Shown: piece after piece, positions 26,346 through 34,309 of the stretch
Layout of the letters: each line of letters starts with the position of its first letter
How positions within the stretch are numbered: the stretch's first letter is position 1
Origin: Ruminococcus sp.
Lineage (GTDB): Bacteria > Bacillota > Clostridia > Oscillospirales > Acutalibacteraceae
Length of the DNA: 64,000 bases
Direction: 5' to 3'
NCBI GenBank assembly: GCA_022779485.1
Contig: JALFTC010000006.1
Location: 1 to 64,000, forward strand
Made by a program: the position numbers and the translations under genes
Notes under the pieces: model-generated
What the model was told of the DNA's origin: nothing
The model's input: the letters and a program-made list of their open reading frames with translations, nothing else
The model's database searches: none

Positions 26346-27955
26346 TACAACTCCCCGTTAATTAAGCGTATAATCTCGTTTTCAAGCTCTCTTTGTTCGC
26401 CGTTGTTGTACAAGACAAGGTCTGCCCTGTCTGTATAGTAATCATCACTATGCTGTGCGTTAATTCTCCTCATAGCCTCTTTATGGGTGAGGTTATCCCT
26501 TTTGATAATTCTCTCAATCCTTTTTTCAAGGCTTGAAATAACTGCAACTGTTTTTTTGCAGTATTTTTCGCCACCGCTTTCAAACAGCACCGGTGCGTCT
26601 AATATAAATTTATCGCAACCCTTGTTTGAATATTCCTCAATTTCAAGAAGTGCCTTTTCATATATATAGGGGTGGGTAATTGAATTTAGGATTTCTGTCT
26701 TTCCCCTTGTTTCAAACGCCCTTTTTGCAAGTAGCTTTCTGTTGAGAGTACCGTCATCATTGATTACATCTTCACCAAAGGCTTTTGCAATTCTCTTTAG
26801 CAGAGGACTGCCCTTTTCAACAGCTTTCCTTGCGATTTTGTCGGTGTCAACTATGTGATAGCCGTTTTTCTCAAACACCCTTGCAACTGTGGATTTCCCT
26901 GCTCCTGTGGGTCCGGTAAGACCTACAACATATGCATCTGCGTTGATTATCCTAAAGGCTGACGCACGAATAAGCCTGTTGTAAACTGCAAGTGAAACAC
27001 CCTCAACCCTTGGCAATGGGGCAAATACCTTTTTAATGTTTTCATTCTTGTCAATCTGCCTTAGCACATCAAAAATTTTATGCGCGTGGGAAAAGTAGTC
27101 ATTCCTTGAGCCTATTGGATAGGTTACGCTGTTTATCCTTGATTTATCCTCGTCAAAGCACACTACCGCAGTTGTGCTGTCACTAACTCTGTTTACAAAC
27201 TTCACAAACTCCCTGCCCTTAACAAGGTAAACCTGTGCCGAGGGGGCATAGTGCTTGTACTTCATTCCGGGGGATGAGGCAACCTCATTCTCCTTTAACT
27301 TATCCAAAACAGCGTCGTCTATCTCAACCTTACCCAAAACACTTTCAAGCTGTTCAACAGTCACTCCGCCGGGACGGAGAAGTCTTGGGGGATTTGTCGC
27401 CAGTGTGACAACTGTGCTTTCAACTCCTACTGCACATTCGCCACCGTCAATTATGGCGTCGGCCCTACCCATAAGGTCATTTACGCAGTGCTGAAATTTT
27501 GTAGGACTTGGCTTTCCCGAAATATTTGCAGAGGGTGCGGCAAGGGGTTTTCCCGAAAGTTCTATAAGCTTTTGTGCCACCTTGTGGGAGGGACATCTCA
27601 CCGCAACAGTGGAAAGTCCTGCAGAAACCTCATCAGGGATACAGTCACCCTTTGGGAGAATGATTGTGAGAGGGCCGGGCCAAAACTTTTCCGCCAAAGC
27701 CTTTGCATCCTTAGTAAATTCCTTGTAAAGGTGTAAATCCTCTGCCATTTTTACTGAAGAAACATGGACAATAAGTGGGTTATCCATAGGTCTGCCCTTA
27801 GCCTTAAAGATTTTCCTTACCGCATTGCCGTCAAGGGCATTTGCCGCCAAGCCATAGACTGTTTCTGTTGGCATAGCAACAATACCGCCGTCCCTGATAA
27901 TTTGAGATGCAGTGGTAATATCTTCTGTTGTATCCCTCAAGAGTTTTGTTTCCAT
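26345..27955 (-). CDS. Fusion: threonylcarbamoyl-AMP synthase (Sua5/YwlC) + dephospho-CoA kinase (CoaE)
   Basis: A 536-aa two-enzyme fusion. Residues 1-205 are the YrdC-like domain (MPTETVYGL, KGRPMDNPLIVH, PSANISGKPSPT), which makes threonylcarbamoyl-AMP from Thr, bicarbonate and ATP for tRNA t6A. Residues about 225-335 are the Sua5 C-terminal domain with SPGMKYKHYAP. Residues 341-536 are CoaE, with P-loop GLTGPTGAGKST (345-356), DTDKIAR, HPYIYEK and a lid with RRINAQ; it phosphorylates dephospho-CoA in the last step of CoA synthesis. The frame is uninterrupted across the joint, and each half is usually a separate gene. It starts directly at the stop of prfA (TAAATG). Confidence 0.93.
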   Translation of the reverse strand: METKLLRDTTEDITTASQIIRDGGIVAMPTETVYGLAANALDGNAVRKIFKAKGRPMDNPLIVHVSSVKMAEDLHLYKEFTKDAKALAEKFWPGPLTIILPKGDCIPDEVSAGLSTVAVRCPSHKVAQKLIELSGKPLAAPSANISGKPSPTKFQHCVNDLMGRADAIIDGGECAVGVESTVVTLATNPPRLLRPGGVTVEQLESVLGKVEIDDAVLDKLKENEVASSPGMKYKHYAPSAQVYLVKGREFVKFVNRVSDSTTAVVCFDEDKSRINSVTYPIGSRNDYFSHAHKIFDVLRQIDKNENIKKVFAPLPRVEGVSLAVYNRLIRASAFRIINADAYVVGLTGPTGAGKSTVARVFEKNGYHIVDTDKIARKAVEKGSPLLKRIAKAFGEDVINDDGTLNRKLLAKRAFETRGKTEILNSITHPYIYEKALLEIEEYSNKGCDKFILDAPVLFESGGEKYCKKTVAVISSLEKRIERIIKRDNLTHKEAMRRINAQHSDDYYTDRADLVLYNNGEQRELENEIIRLINGEL

Positions 27956-29032
27956 TTACTTTTTATCCATACTTTCCTTTAGTTTTTCTGCCCTGTCATA
28001 TGCAATCAGAGCGTCAATCACTTCGTCAAGGTTTCCGTTTAAAATATCGTCCAGCTTATACAGTGTAAGACCGATTCTGTGGTCGGTAACTCTGGACTGT
28101 GGGAAATTATAGGTTCTGATTTTTTCACTTCTGTCACCTGAGCCTACCTGACTTTTTCTGTTTTCGGAGATTTCCGCATTCTGCTTATCCTGTTCAATCT
28201 TCAGAAGTCTTGACTTCAGCACCTTCATAGCCTTGTCTTTATTTTTGTACTGACTTCTTTCGTCCTGACATTCAACCACCATACCTGTGGGAATATGGGT
28301 AATTCTTATGGCGGAGGAGGTTTTGTTGATGTGCTGACCGCCTGCACCTGATGAACGGAAGGTGTCTATCTGCAAATCGTTGGGGTTAATGTCAACCTCA
28401 ACATCGTCAGCCTCGGGAAGAACAGCCACAGTTACAGCGGAGGTATGCACTCTGCCTGATGACTCAGTTTCGGGAACACGCTGAACACGGTGAGTTCCGC
28501 TTTCGTATTTCAGCTTGCTGTATGCACCGTCACCGTTAACCATAAAGGAAATTTCCTTGTATCCCCCAAGACCGGTTTCATTTGCGGATAAAACCTCGGT
28601 TTTAAACCCCTTTTTATCGGCATACATAGAGTACATTCTGAACAAATCCCCTGCAAAAAGTGAGCTTTCCTCCCCTCCTGTACCGCCACGGATTTCAACA
28701 ATAACATTTCTTTCGTCATTTGGGTCCTTTGGCAAAAGGAGAATTTTCAGTTCTTCCTCAATCTTTGGCAAGGTTTCCTTTGCCTCGTCCATTTCCAATT
28801 GAGCAAGCTCACGAAGTTCATCGTCATTTTCACTTTTAAGGATTTCAAGGCTGTCCTCTACGGTCTGTTGTGCCTGCTTATACTCACGGTACTTTAGCAC
28901 AATAGGCTCAATGGACTTAATCTCCTTCATAGTTTCGTTAAATTTTGTAGCGTCACCTGCAACAGACGGGTCATACAGTCTGTTGTTCAGTTCGTCGTAT
29001 CTTTTGCTGAAAATTTCAATCTTATCAAACAT
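27956..29032 (-). CDS. prfA: Peptide chain release factor 1
   Basis: A 358-aa class I release factor that reads UAA and UAG. The GGQ loop [14 protein letters not shown] contacts the peptidyl-transferase centre. The codon-recognition tripeptide is PET in [18 protein letters not shown], the RF1 position (PxT) rather than the RF2 SPF, and [12 protein letters not shown] is RF1-typical. It is second in its operon, one base after the DUF951 gene. In many Firmicutes prfA neighbours sua5/ywlC, which fits. Confidence 0.96.
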   Translation of the reverse strand: MFDKIEIFSKRYDELNNRLYDPSVAGDATKFNETMKEIKSIEPIVLKYREYKQAQQTVEDSLEILKSENDDELRELAQLEMDEAKETLPKIEEELKILLLPKDPNDERNVIVEIRGGTGGEESSLFAGDLFRMYSMYADKKGFKTEVLSANETGLGGYKEISFMVNGDGAYSKLKYESGTHRVQRVPETESSGRVHTSAVTVAVLPEADDVEVDINPNDLQIDTFRSSGAGGQHINKTSSAIRITHIPTGMVVECQDERSQYKNKDKAMKVLKSRLLKIEQDKQNAEISENRKSQVGSGDRSEKIRTYNFPQSRVTDHRIGLTLYKLDDILNGNLDEVIDALIAYDRAEKLKESMDKK

Positions 29033-29033
29033 A

Positions 29034-29213
29034 TTATTCCCTGATTATCTTCTTAATATTTTTTTCGGCTTTACTGCGAGGAATCATTACCTCTCTGCCA
29101 CATTTGTCACACTTAATTTTAAAATCCATACCAATTCTTGTAACGGTAAAGATTTTGTTTCCGCAAGGATGAGTTTTTTTCATCTCAATTTTGTCATTGA
29201 CTCTTACATCCAT
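29034..29213 (-). CDS. DUF951 family zinc-ribbon-like protein
   Basis: A 59-aa protein matching the DUF951 pattern: [18 protein letters not shown], then [19 protein letters not shown]. The HPCG and CxxC pairs could bind a metal. I chose the ATG at 29211-29213 (AAGGAG upstream) over an earlier frame start. It is the first gene of the prfA operon. The family is widespread in Firmicutes with no firm function; an RNA or translation role is only suggested by this context. Confidence 0.88.
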   Translation of the reverse strand: MDVRVNDKIEMKKTHPCGNKIFTVTRIGMDFKIKCDKCGREVMIPRSKAEKNIKKIIRE

Positions 29214-29243
29214 AACACTGCTCCTTACACATATTTTCATATG

Positions 29244-29272
29244 ATTATAACACACTGCAAGATATATATCAA
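29244..29272 (-). promoter_or_regulatory. Promoter of DUF951-prfA-sua5/coaE-SLT-apeA operon
   Basis: Minus strand: TTGATA (29267-29272), 17-bp spacer, perfect TATAAT (29244-29249), about 30 bp upstream of the first ATG. Confidence 0.75.
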
Positions 29273-29280
29273 GAAAACCA

Positions 29281-29309
29281 TTGCGTCTTTTGACATTTTG
29301 TGATAGAAT
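29281..29309 (+). promoter_or_regulatory. Promoter of YcxB-like gene
   Basis: TTGCGT (29281-29286), 17-bp spacer, TAGAAT (29304-29309), just upstream of the gene; divergent from the operon promoter next to it. Confidence 0.55.
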
Positions 29310-29326
29310 GACTTAAGGTGAATAAT

Positions 29327-29839
29327 ATGGAACATAAAATTACTACAAATTATAACAAAGAAACACTTGTTGACTTTAAGAGATTTACCCTCACAAAAAA
29401 GTCATTTATTAAGCCATGGCTACTGTATATTATGTGCATCGGAGTAGTTGTTTTGGCATTTGTATATAACAGACGGTTTGAGCTGAATTTTACCACTGTT
29501 ATCTACCCCTCCATTGCAATAATCGGTGTGCTTGTTATCACATTCCTTTACTACATCCGCCCGCAGAGGGAGGCTGAGGACGCAGAGGAATTTTCGGCTG
29601 AATATATCTTCGGTGACAGATTTATTACTGTTGGCGAGGACGAAATTCCTTACAGCGACCTTTACTGCATTTATGAGGACAAGTCTTACTTTTACTTTTA
29701 TGTAAACGAATGCGATGGTTTCTTAATTGACAAGGATGACATTGACTTTGATATGGGTGAATTTTTAAAGGGCAAGGATATAAAACCAAAGCAGTTAAAG
29801 CTGATGAAAAACAAGTCTAAAGAAGAAAAAGCAGAATAA
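29327..29839 (+). CDS. YcxB-like membrane protein
   Basis: A 170-aa protein with two membrane helices (about 32-50 and 60-78) and a C-terminal soluble domain with GDRFITVGEDEIPYSDLYCIYED..YFYFYVN, the pattern of the YcxB-like C-terminal domain. The ATG at 29327 has AAGGTG upstream; a GTG three codons earlier is possible. Single-gene transcript between a promoter and a terminator. Function unknown. Confidence 0.75.
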   Translation: MEHKITTNYNKETLVDFKRFTLTKKSFIKPWLLYIMCIGVVVLAFVYNRRFELNFTTVIYPSIAIIGVLVITFLYYIRPQREAEDAEEFSAEYIFGDRFITVGEDEIPYSDLYCIYEDKSYFYFYVNECDGFLIDKDDIDFDMGEFLKGKDIKPKQLKLMKNKSKEEKAE

Positions 29840-29845
29840 AATTTC

Positions 29846-29875
29846 AGTCCGTAAGCAATTACGGACTTTGTTTTT
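29846..29875 (+). terminator. Rho-independent terminator
   Basis: A 9-bp perfect stem AGTCCGTAA / TTACGGACT followed by TTGTTTTT. Confidence 0.85.
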
Positions 29876-29931
29876 ATGAAAGCAGTAGTGCATATAGTGA
29901 CATTAACAGGTGTTATGATATTTTGGCATCA

Positions 29932-29990
29932 CAAAGGCTCCCTCGGATGAGGTATTCCCTTGCTAAGGGAATACCCGTCTGGTGGAGGCT
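29932..29990. repeat. Palindromic intergenic repeat (REP-like)
   Basis: Core 11-bp perfect palindrome GGTATTCCCTT / AAGGGAATACC (29951-29975) flanked by GGCTCCCTCGGATGA and GTCTGGTGGAGGCT. The right flank, reverse-complemented (AGCCTCCACCAGACGG), occurs again at 40625-40640; the left flank resembles 40813-40835. Confidence 0.7.
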
Positions 29991-30016
29991 ATGTGTTTTA
30001 TTGAGAAAGGATAAAA

Positions 30017-30631
30017 ATGAAGATAAAGGTATGCGGACTTACGACAAAAAAAGAAGCAGAATTTTTAAACGAAAACAAGGTTGACCTTGCAGGAATGGTG
30101 ATGTTTTTCCCAAAGAGCAAAAGGAATATTACCCCTGACAAAGCAAAGGAAATCATATCGGCACTGGACAAAAGGATAAAAAAGGTTGCAGTTGTGGTTT
30201 CTCCAAGTTATGAAGAAATCAAAATTATCGAAAGCCTTGACTTTGACTATGTTCAAATTCACGGAGAATTAAGCGAGGAACTGGAAAGTAAAATAAATCT
30301 GCCTATCCTAAAGGCATTTAACATAAAGGATATGAGCCTTTACAAAAGGTACAGAACATCACAAAAGGTTGTCGGCTATGTATTTGACGCACAGGAGCCG
30401 GGCAGCGGAAAGGTCTTTGATTGGAGTCTTGTGAAAACTCTGCCAAAGGACGACAAAATCCTTATCCTTGCCGGAGGACTAAATCCGGAAAATGTGGCTA
30501 AGGCAATAGAATACATACAACCTGACGGAGTGGATGTGTCCTCTGGTGTGGAGTACAGCGACATACCCGGCAAAGACCCTGAAAAGATTAAAAGATTTGT
30601 GGAAAATGCAAGGAAATGTTATACAAAATAA
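30017..30631 (+). CDS. trpF: Phosphoribosylanthranilate isomerase
   Basis: A 204-aa (beta/alpha)8-barrel enzyme of tryptophan synthesis that converts N-(5-phosphoribosyl)anthranilate to CdRP. Motifs: MKIKVCGLT (catalytic Cys), YVQIHGE, GSGKVFDWS, LAGGLNPENV and DVSSGVEYSDIPGKDPEKI. No other trp gene lies in the window, so it is an orphan copy here. Confidence 0.93.
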   Translation: MKIKVCGLTTKKEAEFLNENKVDLAGMVMFFPKSKRNITPDKAKEIISALDKRIKKVAVVVSPSYEEIKIIESLDFDYVQIHGELSEELESKINLPILKAFNIKDMSLYKRYRTSQKVVGYVFDAQEPGSGKVFDWSLVKTLPKDDKILILAGGLNPENVAKAIEYIQPDGVDVSSGVEYSDIPGKDPEKIKRFVENARKCYTK

Positions 30632-30740
30632 TCATAAAATTGTTGGCAAATGCGACAAATAATTAGCATATACTTTGTTAAAAATGCAAATTGAAAAAAT
30701 TTCTCTTAATAATTACAATAAAAGAAGAAGGAGTGATTTT

Positions 30741-32543
30741 ATTAAAAAACTTATTTCAACACTACTTATATTCTGTATGCTGTTAACGGCAATACCTTTT
30801 ACTTGCTATGCAGAAGAAACCAATAATACAGAGGAAACCTATACATTTGAGTATACAAAACTGACATTAGACCATAAAACTGATACCTTATATGTTGGAG
30901 TTACAGCCGGAAGTAAAAGCATTAGCGGAAGATACTTCTACCACGATCACGATGATTATCATGTTTACGACGAGGAAACCAAAGAATGGATTCACGATTA
31001 CGATAAATATAAAAAAATGGATGAGATGATGTCACAGGCGAAAAAAGTTGTAATTGATGAAGGTATAACTTGTATTTCAAGGGACTTTTTTCATGACTTG
31101 CCTAATTTGAAAGAGGTTGTTCTTCCCAGCAGTCTTAAAGAAATAGGGAAATTTGCCTTTTGGAACTGTCCTAAGCTAATGAGCGTATATGGAAAAAATG
31201 TAAATAAAATCGGTGCAGGAGCTTTTGCAAAATGCACATCCATTGAATATGTTGAATTTCCTGTGTTAGAAAGTCTTTACTATGAGAAATTGGAGAATAT
31301 TTATGATGACCAAACAGTCGATGAGTGCTATTGGGCATACCCAACCCGAGATGAATATGTTGGTATTTTTCAGGAATGTTCTTCACTTATGGATGTAAAT
31401 ATCCCCAATCTAAGGAAAATCGGTGCAAAAACCTTTTACAAATGCACCAATCTTATTTCAGTAAATGATAACCGTTTGGATAATGTAAGCACCGTGGGTC
31501 GCTCAGCCTTTTATGGATGTAAGGATTTAGAAACAATTTCATTATCTTCAATTACTTCATTATCCAGCGGATATGACTTTTTGGCTGACACCAAATGCGA
31601 AGGTGTTTTAGGAAATTGCACCTCCCTTAAAAGCGTAAACATTCCTAATATCAGCTACATTGGTAACGGTTGCTTTTACGGTTGCACCAATCTTAAAAAA
31701 ATAAACAGCAATAACAACCTTGGCTATCTTTACGAGCTTGGTGCTTATGCCTTTGCCGGTTGTAAAAGTCTTGAAACAATCACCATTAAAACAGGTAAGC
31801 TGAAAAGCGGAAAATGGTACACATTTAAAAAGGATGCCAAGTGGAAAGAGTATAGTAATGCCACAGCGGGACAAGGATTGGAGTTGATGTCTTTTGATCA
31901 TTGGTTGTTAGTAGACAGATACAAAACAGCCAAAACAAATTACTGCGGTGTGTTTGAAAACTGCACAAATCTTAAAACTGTAAATCTTTATAATACAACC
32001 GACATTGGCTCAAGGGCATTTTTAAATTGCAAAAATCTGCAAAATGTAAGTATTTCTAAGGCAACAAACATCGGTACAAATAGCTTTTTAAACTGCAAAA
32101 AGCTAAAGAAGATAAACCTTGCTAATACTAAAAAAATCGAATCACAGGCATTTGCAAATTGTAGCAATCTGCAAAGTGTAAATATTCCAAAGGTTAAAGA
32201 TATTGGGGTAAAAAGCTTTATTAGCTGCACAAAACTCTCCACAGTAAAAACAGGAAATAACGGCAAAAGCATTGGTAATTACGCATTTTACAAGTGCAGT
32301 TCTTTAAAAACATTTACTATTCCAAAACAGGTAACACAAATTGGAGTACGGTCTTTTGCAAAGTGCAGTAAGCTGAAAACTATTAATTTCAGGACAACCG
32401 CATTTAATACAATCGGACTTGACGCTTTTAAGCTAATTAACAAAACTCCCACATTTAACTTACCAAAATCCAAGGTAAAAACTTACAAAAAACTAATAAA
32501 ACCAAACGCCCCGTCAAAGGCAAGGTTTGTGGGAAAATATTAA
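30741..32543 (+). CDS. BspA-type leucine-rich repeat surface protein, probable AUU start
   Basis: About 600 aa. From an ATT at 30741-30743 the product begins (M)KKLISTLLIFCMLLTAIPFTCYAEE, a near-perfect signal peptide with a YAEE cleavage site. AAGGAG lies exactly 7 bases upstream. The alternative ATG at 30684 has no ribosome site and would prepend a charged 19-residue extension; a TATACT at 30668-30673 would put that ATG almost at the transcript start. The mature protein is built of LRR_5/BspA-like units (FxNCxxLKxVNIPNxxxIGxxxF). BspA-like proteins are cell-surface binding proteins; no anchor motif is visible here, and the ligand is unknown. Confidence 0.8.
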   Translation: MKKLISTLLIFCMLLTAIPFTCYAEETNNTEETYTFEYTKLTLDHKTDTLYVGVTAGSKSISGRYFYHDHDDYHVYDEETKEWIHDYDKYKKMDEMMSQAKKVVIDEGITCISRDFFHDLPNLKEVVLPSSLKEIGKFAFWNCPKLMSVYGKNVNKIGAGAFAKCTSIEYVEFPVLESLYYEKLENIYDDQTVDECYWAYPTRDEYVGIFQECSSLMDVNIPNLRKIGAKTFYKCTNLISVNDNRLDNVSTVGRSAFYGCKDLETISLSSITSLSSGYDFLADTKCEGVLGNCTSLKSVNIPNISYIGNGCFYGCTNLKKINSNNNLGYLYELGAYAFAGCKSLETITIKTGKLKSGKWYTFKKDAKWKEYSNATAGQGLELMSFDHWLLVDRYKTAKTNYCGVFENCTNLKTVNLYNTTDIGSRAFLNCKNLQNVSISKATNIGTNSFLNCKKLKKINLANTKKIESQAFANCSNLQSVNIPKVKDIGVKSFISCTKLSTVKTGNNGKSIGNYAFYKCSSLKTFTIPKQVTQIGVRSFAKCSKLKTINFRTTAFNTIGLDAFKLINKTPTFNLPKSKVKTYKKLIKPNAPSKARFVGKY

Positions 32544-32556
32544 TAAAATTTAGGCA

Positions 32557-32597
32557 TAAAAACCAGCCTGTCACTACTGTGGCAGGCTGGTTTTTTA
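32557..32597 (+). terminator. Bidirectional terminator
   Basis: CCAGCCTG / CAGGCTGG stem between the convergent LRR gene and hflX, with T-runs on the plus side and A-runs (T on minus) on the other. Confidence 0.85.
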
Positions 32598-32601
32598 TGG
32601 G

Positions 32602-33855
32602 TTATTCTTCAACAATATATTCCCTGATTTTTCGGAAGATTTCTTCGTTTACGAATGCCTCTATCAGAAGTCCGCTTTCAACATATTCTTCACTTAACAG
32701 GGTGCAGTTTTCCCTAATTTCGGCGCATATACCCAATTTGTCAAAGGGCAGAAGTGCCTTTACCTTTTTTACCCTGACAGGGAGATTGTCCTCTATTGCG
32801 TACAGCAGTTCATCAATTCCTATGCCCTTTTTGGCTGATATTCTCACACCGTTGCCAACCTGTGGTATCAACACATCTCCGTCCACAAGGTCGCACTTGT
32901 TCAGCACCGGAATAATAGGTGTGTCCTCACAGCCAAGGCTCTCCAGAAGTTCCCTTGTCACCTTTAGGTGGAGGGACGCCTCCTCACTGCTGACATCGCA
33001 CACATTCAGAATAATATCAGCCTCAGCCGCCTCTTCAAGGGTTGAACGGAAAGCCTCCACAAGGTGGTGAGGAAGTCGCCTTACAAGTCCAACGGTGTCT
33101 ATCAGCATAACGGTAACTCCGTTTGGCAGTTTTAATGCTCTTGAAGTGGGGTCAAGGGTTGCAAACAGCTTGTTTTCAGCCAACACACCTGCGTCTGTAA
33201 GGTAATTCATCAAAGTGCTTTTGCCGGCATTTGTGTAGCCAACAAGGGCAACGGTTATCACATTGTCCTTTTTTCGCCTTTTCCGTAGCTGTGTTCTGTG
33301 ATGTTCCACATTTTTCAGCTGTTCCTTTAATGTTTCCATTCTTCTTCTGATGTGTCGGCGGTCGGTTTCAAGCTTTGTTTCGCCCGGTCCTCTTGTTCCG
33401 ATACCACCACCCAGTCGGCTCAGGGCTGTTCCCATACCTGTCAGCCTTGGCATCATATACTTTAACTGAGCAAGCTCAACCTGTAGCTTACCCTCCTTGC
33501 TCTTTGCCCGCATTGCAAAAATGTCAAGGATAAGCATTGTGCGGTCGATTACCCTAACGCCTGTTCTCTCCTCAATATTTCTAATTTGGGTTGGGGAAAG
33601 CTCGCAGTCAAATATGAGCAAATCAATTTCCTGACTTTCACAAAAATCGCTGATTTCCTTTAGCTTACCCTCCCCTACATATGTGGCGGTTTCGGGACGG
33701 GAAAGATTTTGCATAACAGTAGCAACTGTTTCGGCTCCTGCCGTTTTTGCAAGTTCCACAAGCTCCAAAATTGAGGAATCCGCATCATATTCCCCGGTAT
33801 TTACACTGACAAGGACTGCCCTTGTCACCTTTTCTTCATTACTTTTTAGCTCCAT
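32602..33855 (-). CDS. hflX: GTPase HflX
   Basis: A 417-aa ribosome-associated GTPase that splits stalled or heat-damaged 70S ribosomes. The N-terminal HflX domain (about 1-190) includes TYVGEGKLKEI, DCELSPTQIRN, RVIDRTMLILDIFA and GTRGPGETKLETDRR. The G domain has G1 GYTNAGKST, G3 DTVGLVRRLP and G4 NKCD. Full-length for the family. Single gene with its own promoter and terminator. Confidence 0.95.
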   Translation of the reverse strand: MELKSNEEKVTRAVLVSVNTGEYDADSSILELVELAKTAGAETVATVMQNLSRPETATYVGEGKLKEISDFCESQEIDLLIFDCELSPTQIRNIEERTGVRVIDRTMLILDIFAMRAKSKEGKLQVELAQLKYMMPRLTGMGTALSRLGGGIGTRGPGETKLETDRRHIRRRMETLKEQLKNVEHHRTQLRKRRKKDNVITVALVGYTNAGKSTLMNYLTDAGVLAENKLFATLDPTSRALKLPNGVTVMLIDTVGLVRRLPHHLVEAFRSTLEEAAEADIILNVCDVSSEEASLHLKVTRELLESLGCEDTPIIPVLNKCDLVDGDVLIPQVGNGVRISAKKGIGIDELLYAIEDNLPVRVKKVKALLPFDKLGICAEIRENCTLLSEEYVESGLLIEAFVNEEIFRKIREYIVEE

Positions 33856-33876
33856 AATATCACTCTTTCAATAAAA

Positions 33877-33906
33877 ACTATAATGTGAATTTTCTCTTTC
33901 AGGCAA
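33877..33906 (-). promoter_or_regulatory. Promoter of hflX
   Basis: Minus strand: TTGCCT (33901-33906), 18-bp spacer, TATAGT (33877-33882). Confidence 0.5.
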
Positions 33907-34309
33907 AACTCCAAGCTCCCAATTTATCATGACCAGCTTATCGAGGAATCCCCAGCCTTTACCGCTCGTCTTGTCAGAGAAACCATACTTTCATATAACC
34001 TATTAATATCGCTTTATGCACTACTGCTGTCCTTTTAGATTCTTTGGTTGCTACGCTCCCTCAGAATGACAGGGTGAGGAGAGCGCCCCACAATGATAGG
34101 GTGAGAGGTGTACTCTCCATAATGACTTGGGACGAGTATTGGTGACAATCAAAAAAACGGATTATTTATTAATCGTAATAATTTGTTAATAAATTTGATA
34201 ATACACTTTAAATTATTAGATAATTGTAGTATAATATATATTAAATATTTTGTAAACTGAAAAAAATAGTTGATTTATTGTTTACAGAAGTTTCAAAGAG
34301 GTCATAAAA
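33907..34309. repeat. Intergenic region with dispersed repeat upstream of nadB
   Basis: About 400 bp with no gene. Positions 34021-34080 repeat the sequence at 17297-17355. After it come short GGGTGAG-containing direct repeats (34070-34115: CAGGGTGAGGAGAGCGCC, then ATAGGGTGAGAGG). Positions 34140-34309 are AT-rich and contain the likely nadB promoter (TATAAT at 34230-34235, weak TTTAAA -35). Confidence 0.5.
34251..34286 (+). promoter_or_regulatory. Inverted repeat upstream of nadB, possible operator
   Basis: TGTAAAC (34251-34257) and GTTTACA (34280-34286) form a perfect 7-bp inverted repeat with a 22-bp gap, located between the -10 element and the ribosome site. NAD synthesis genes in Firmicutes are often controlled by NiaR-type repressors; I cannot assign this site to a specific protein. 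Confidence 0.4.

Noticed and set aside
30675-30740. LRR protein starting at TTG 30675 or ATG 30684
   Set aside because: Neither has a ribosome site, and both put a charged 19-22 residue extension before a signal peptide; the ATT at 30741 has ideal spacing to AAGGAG.
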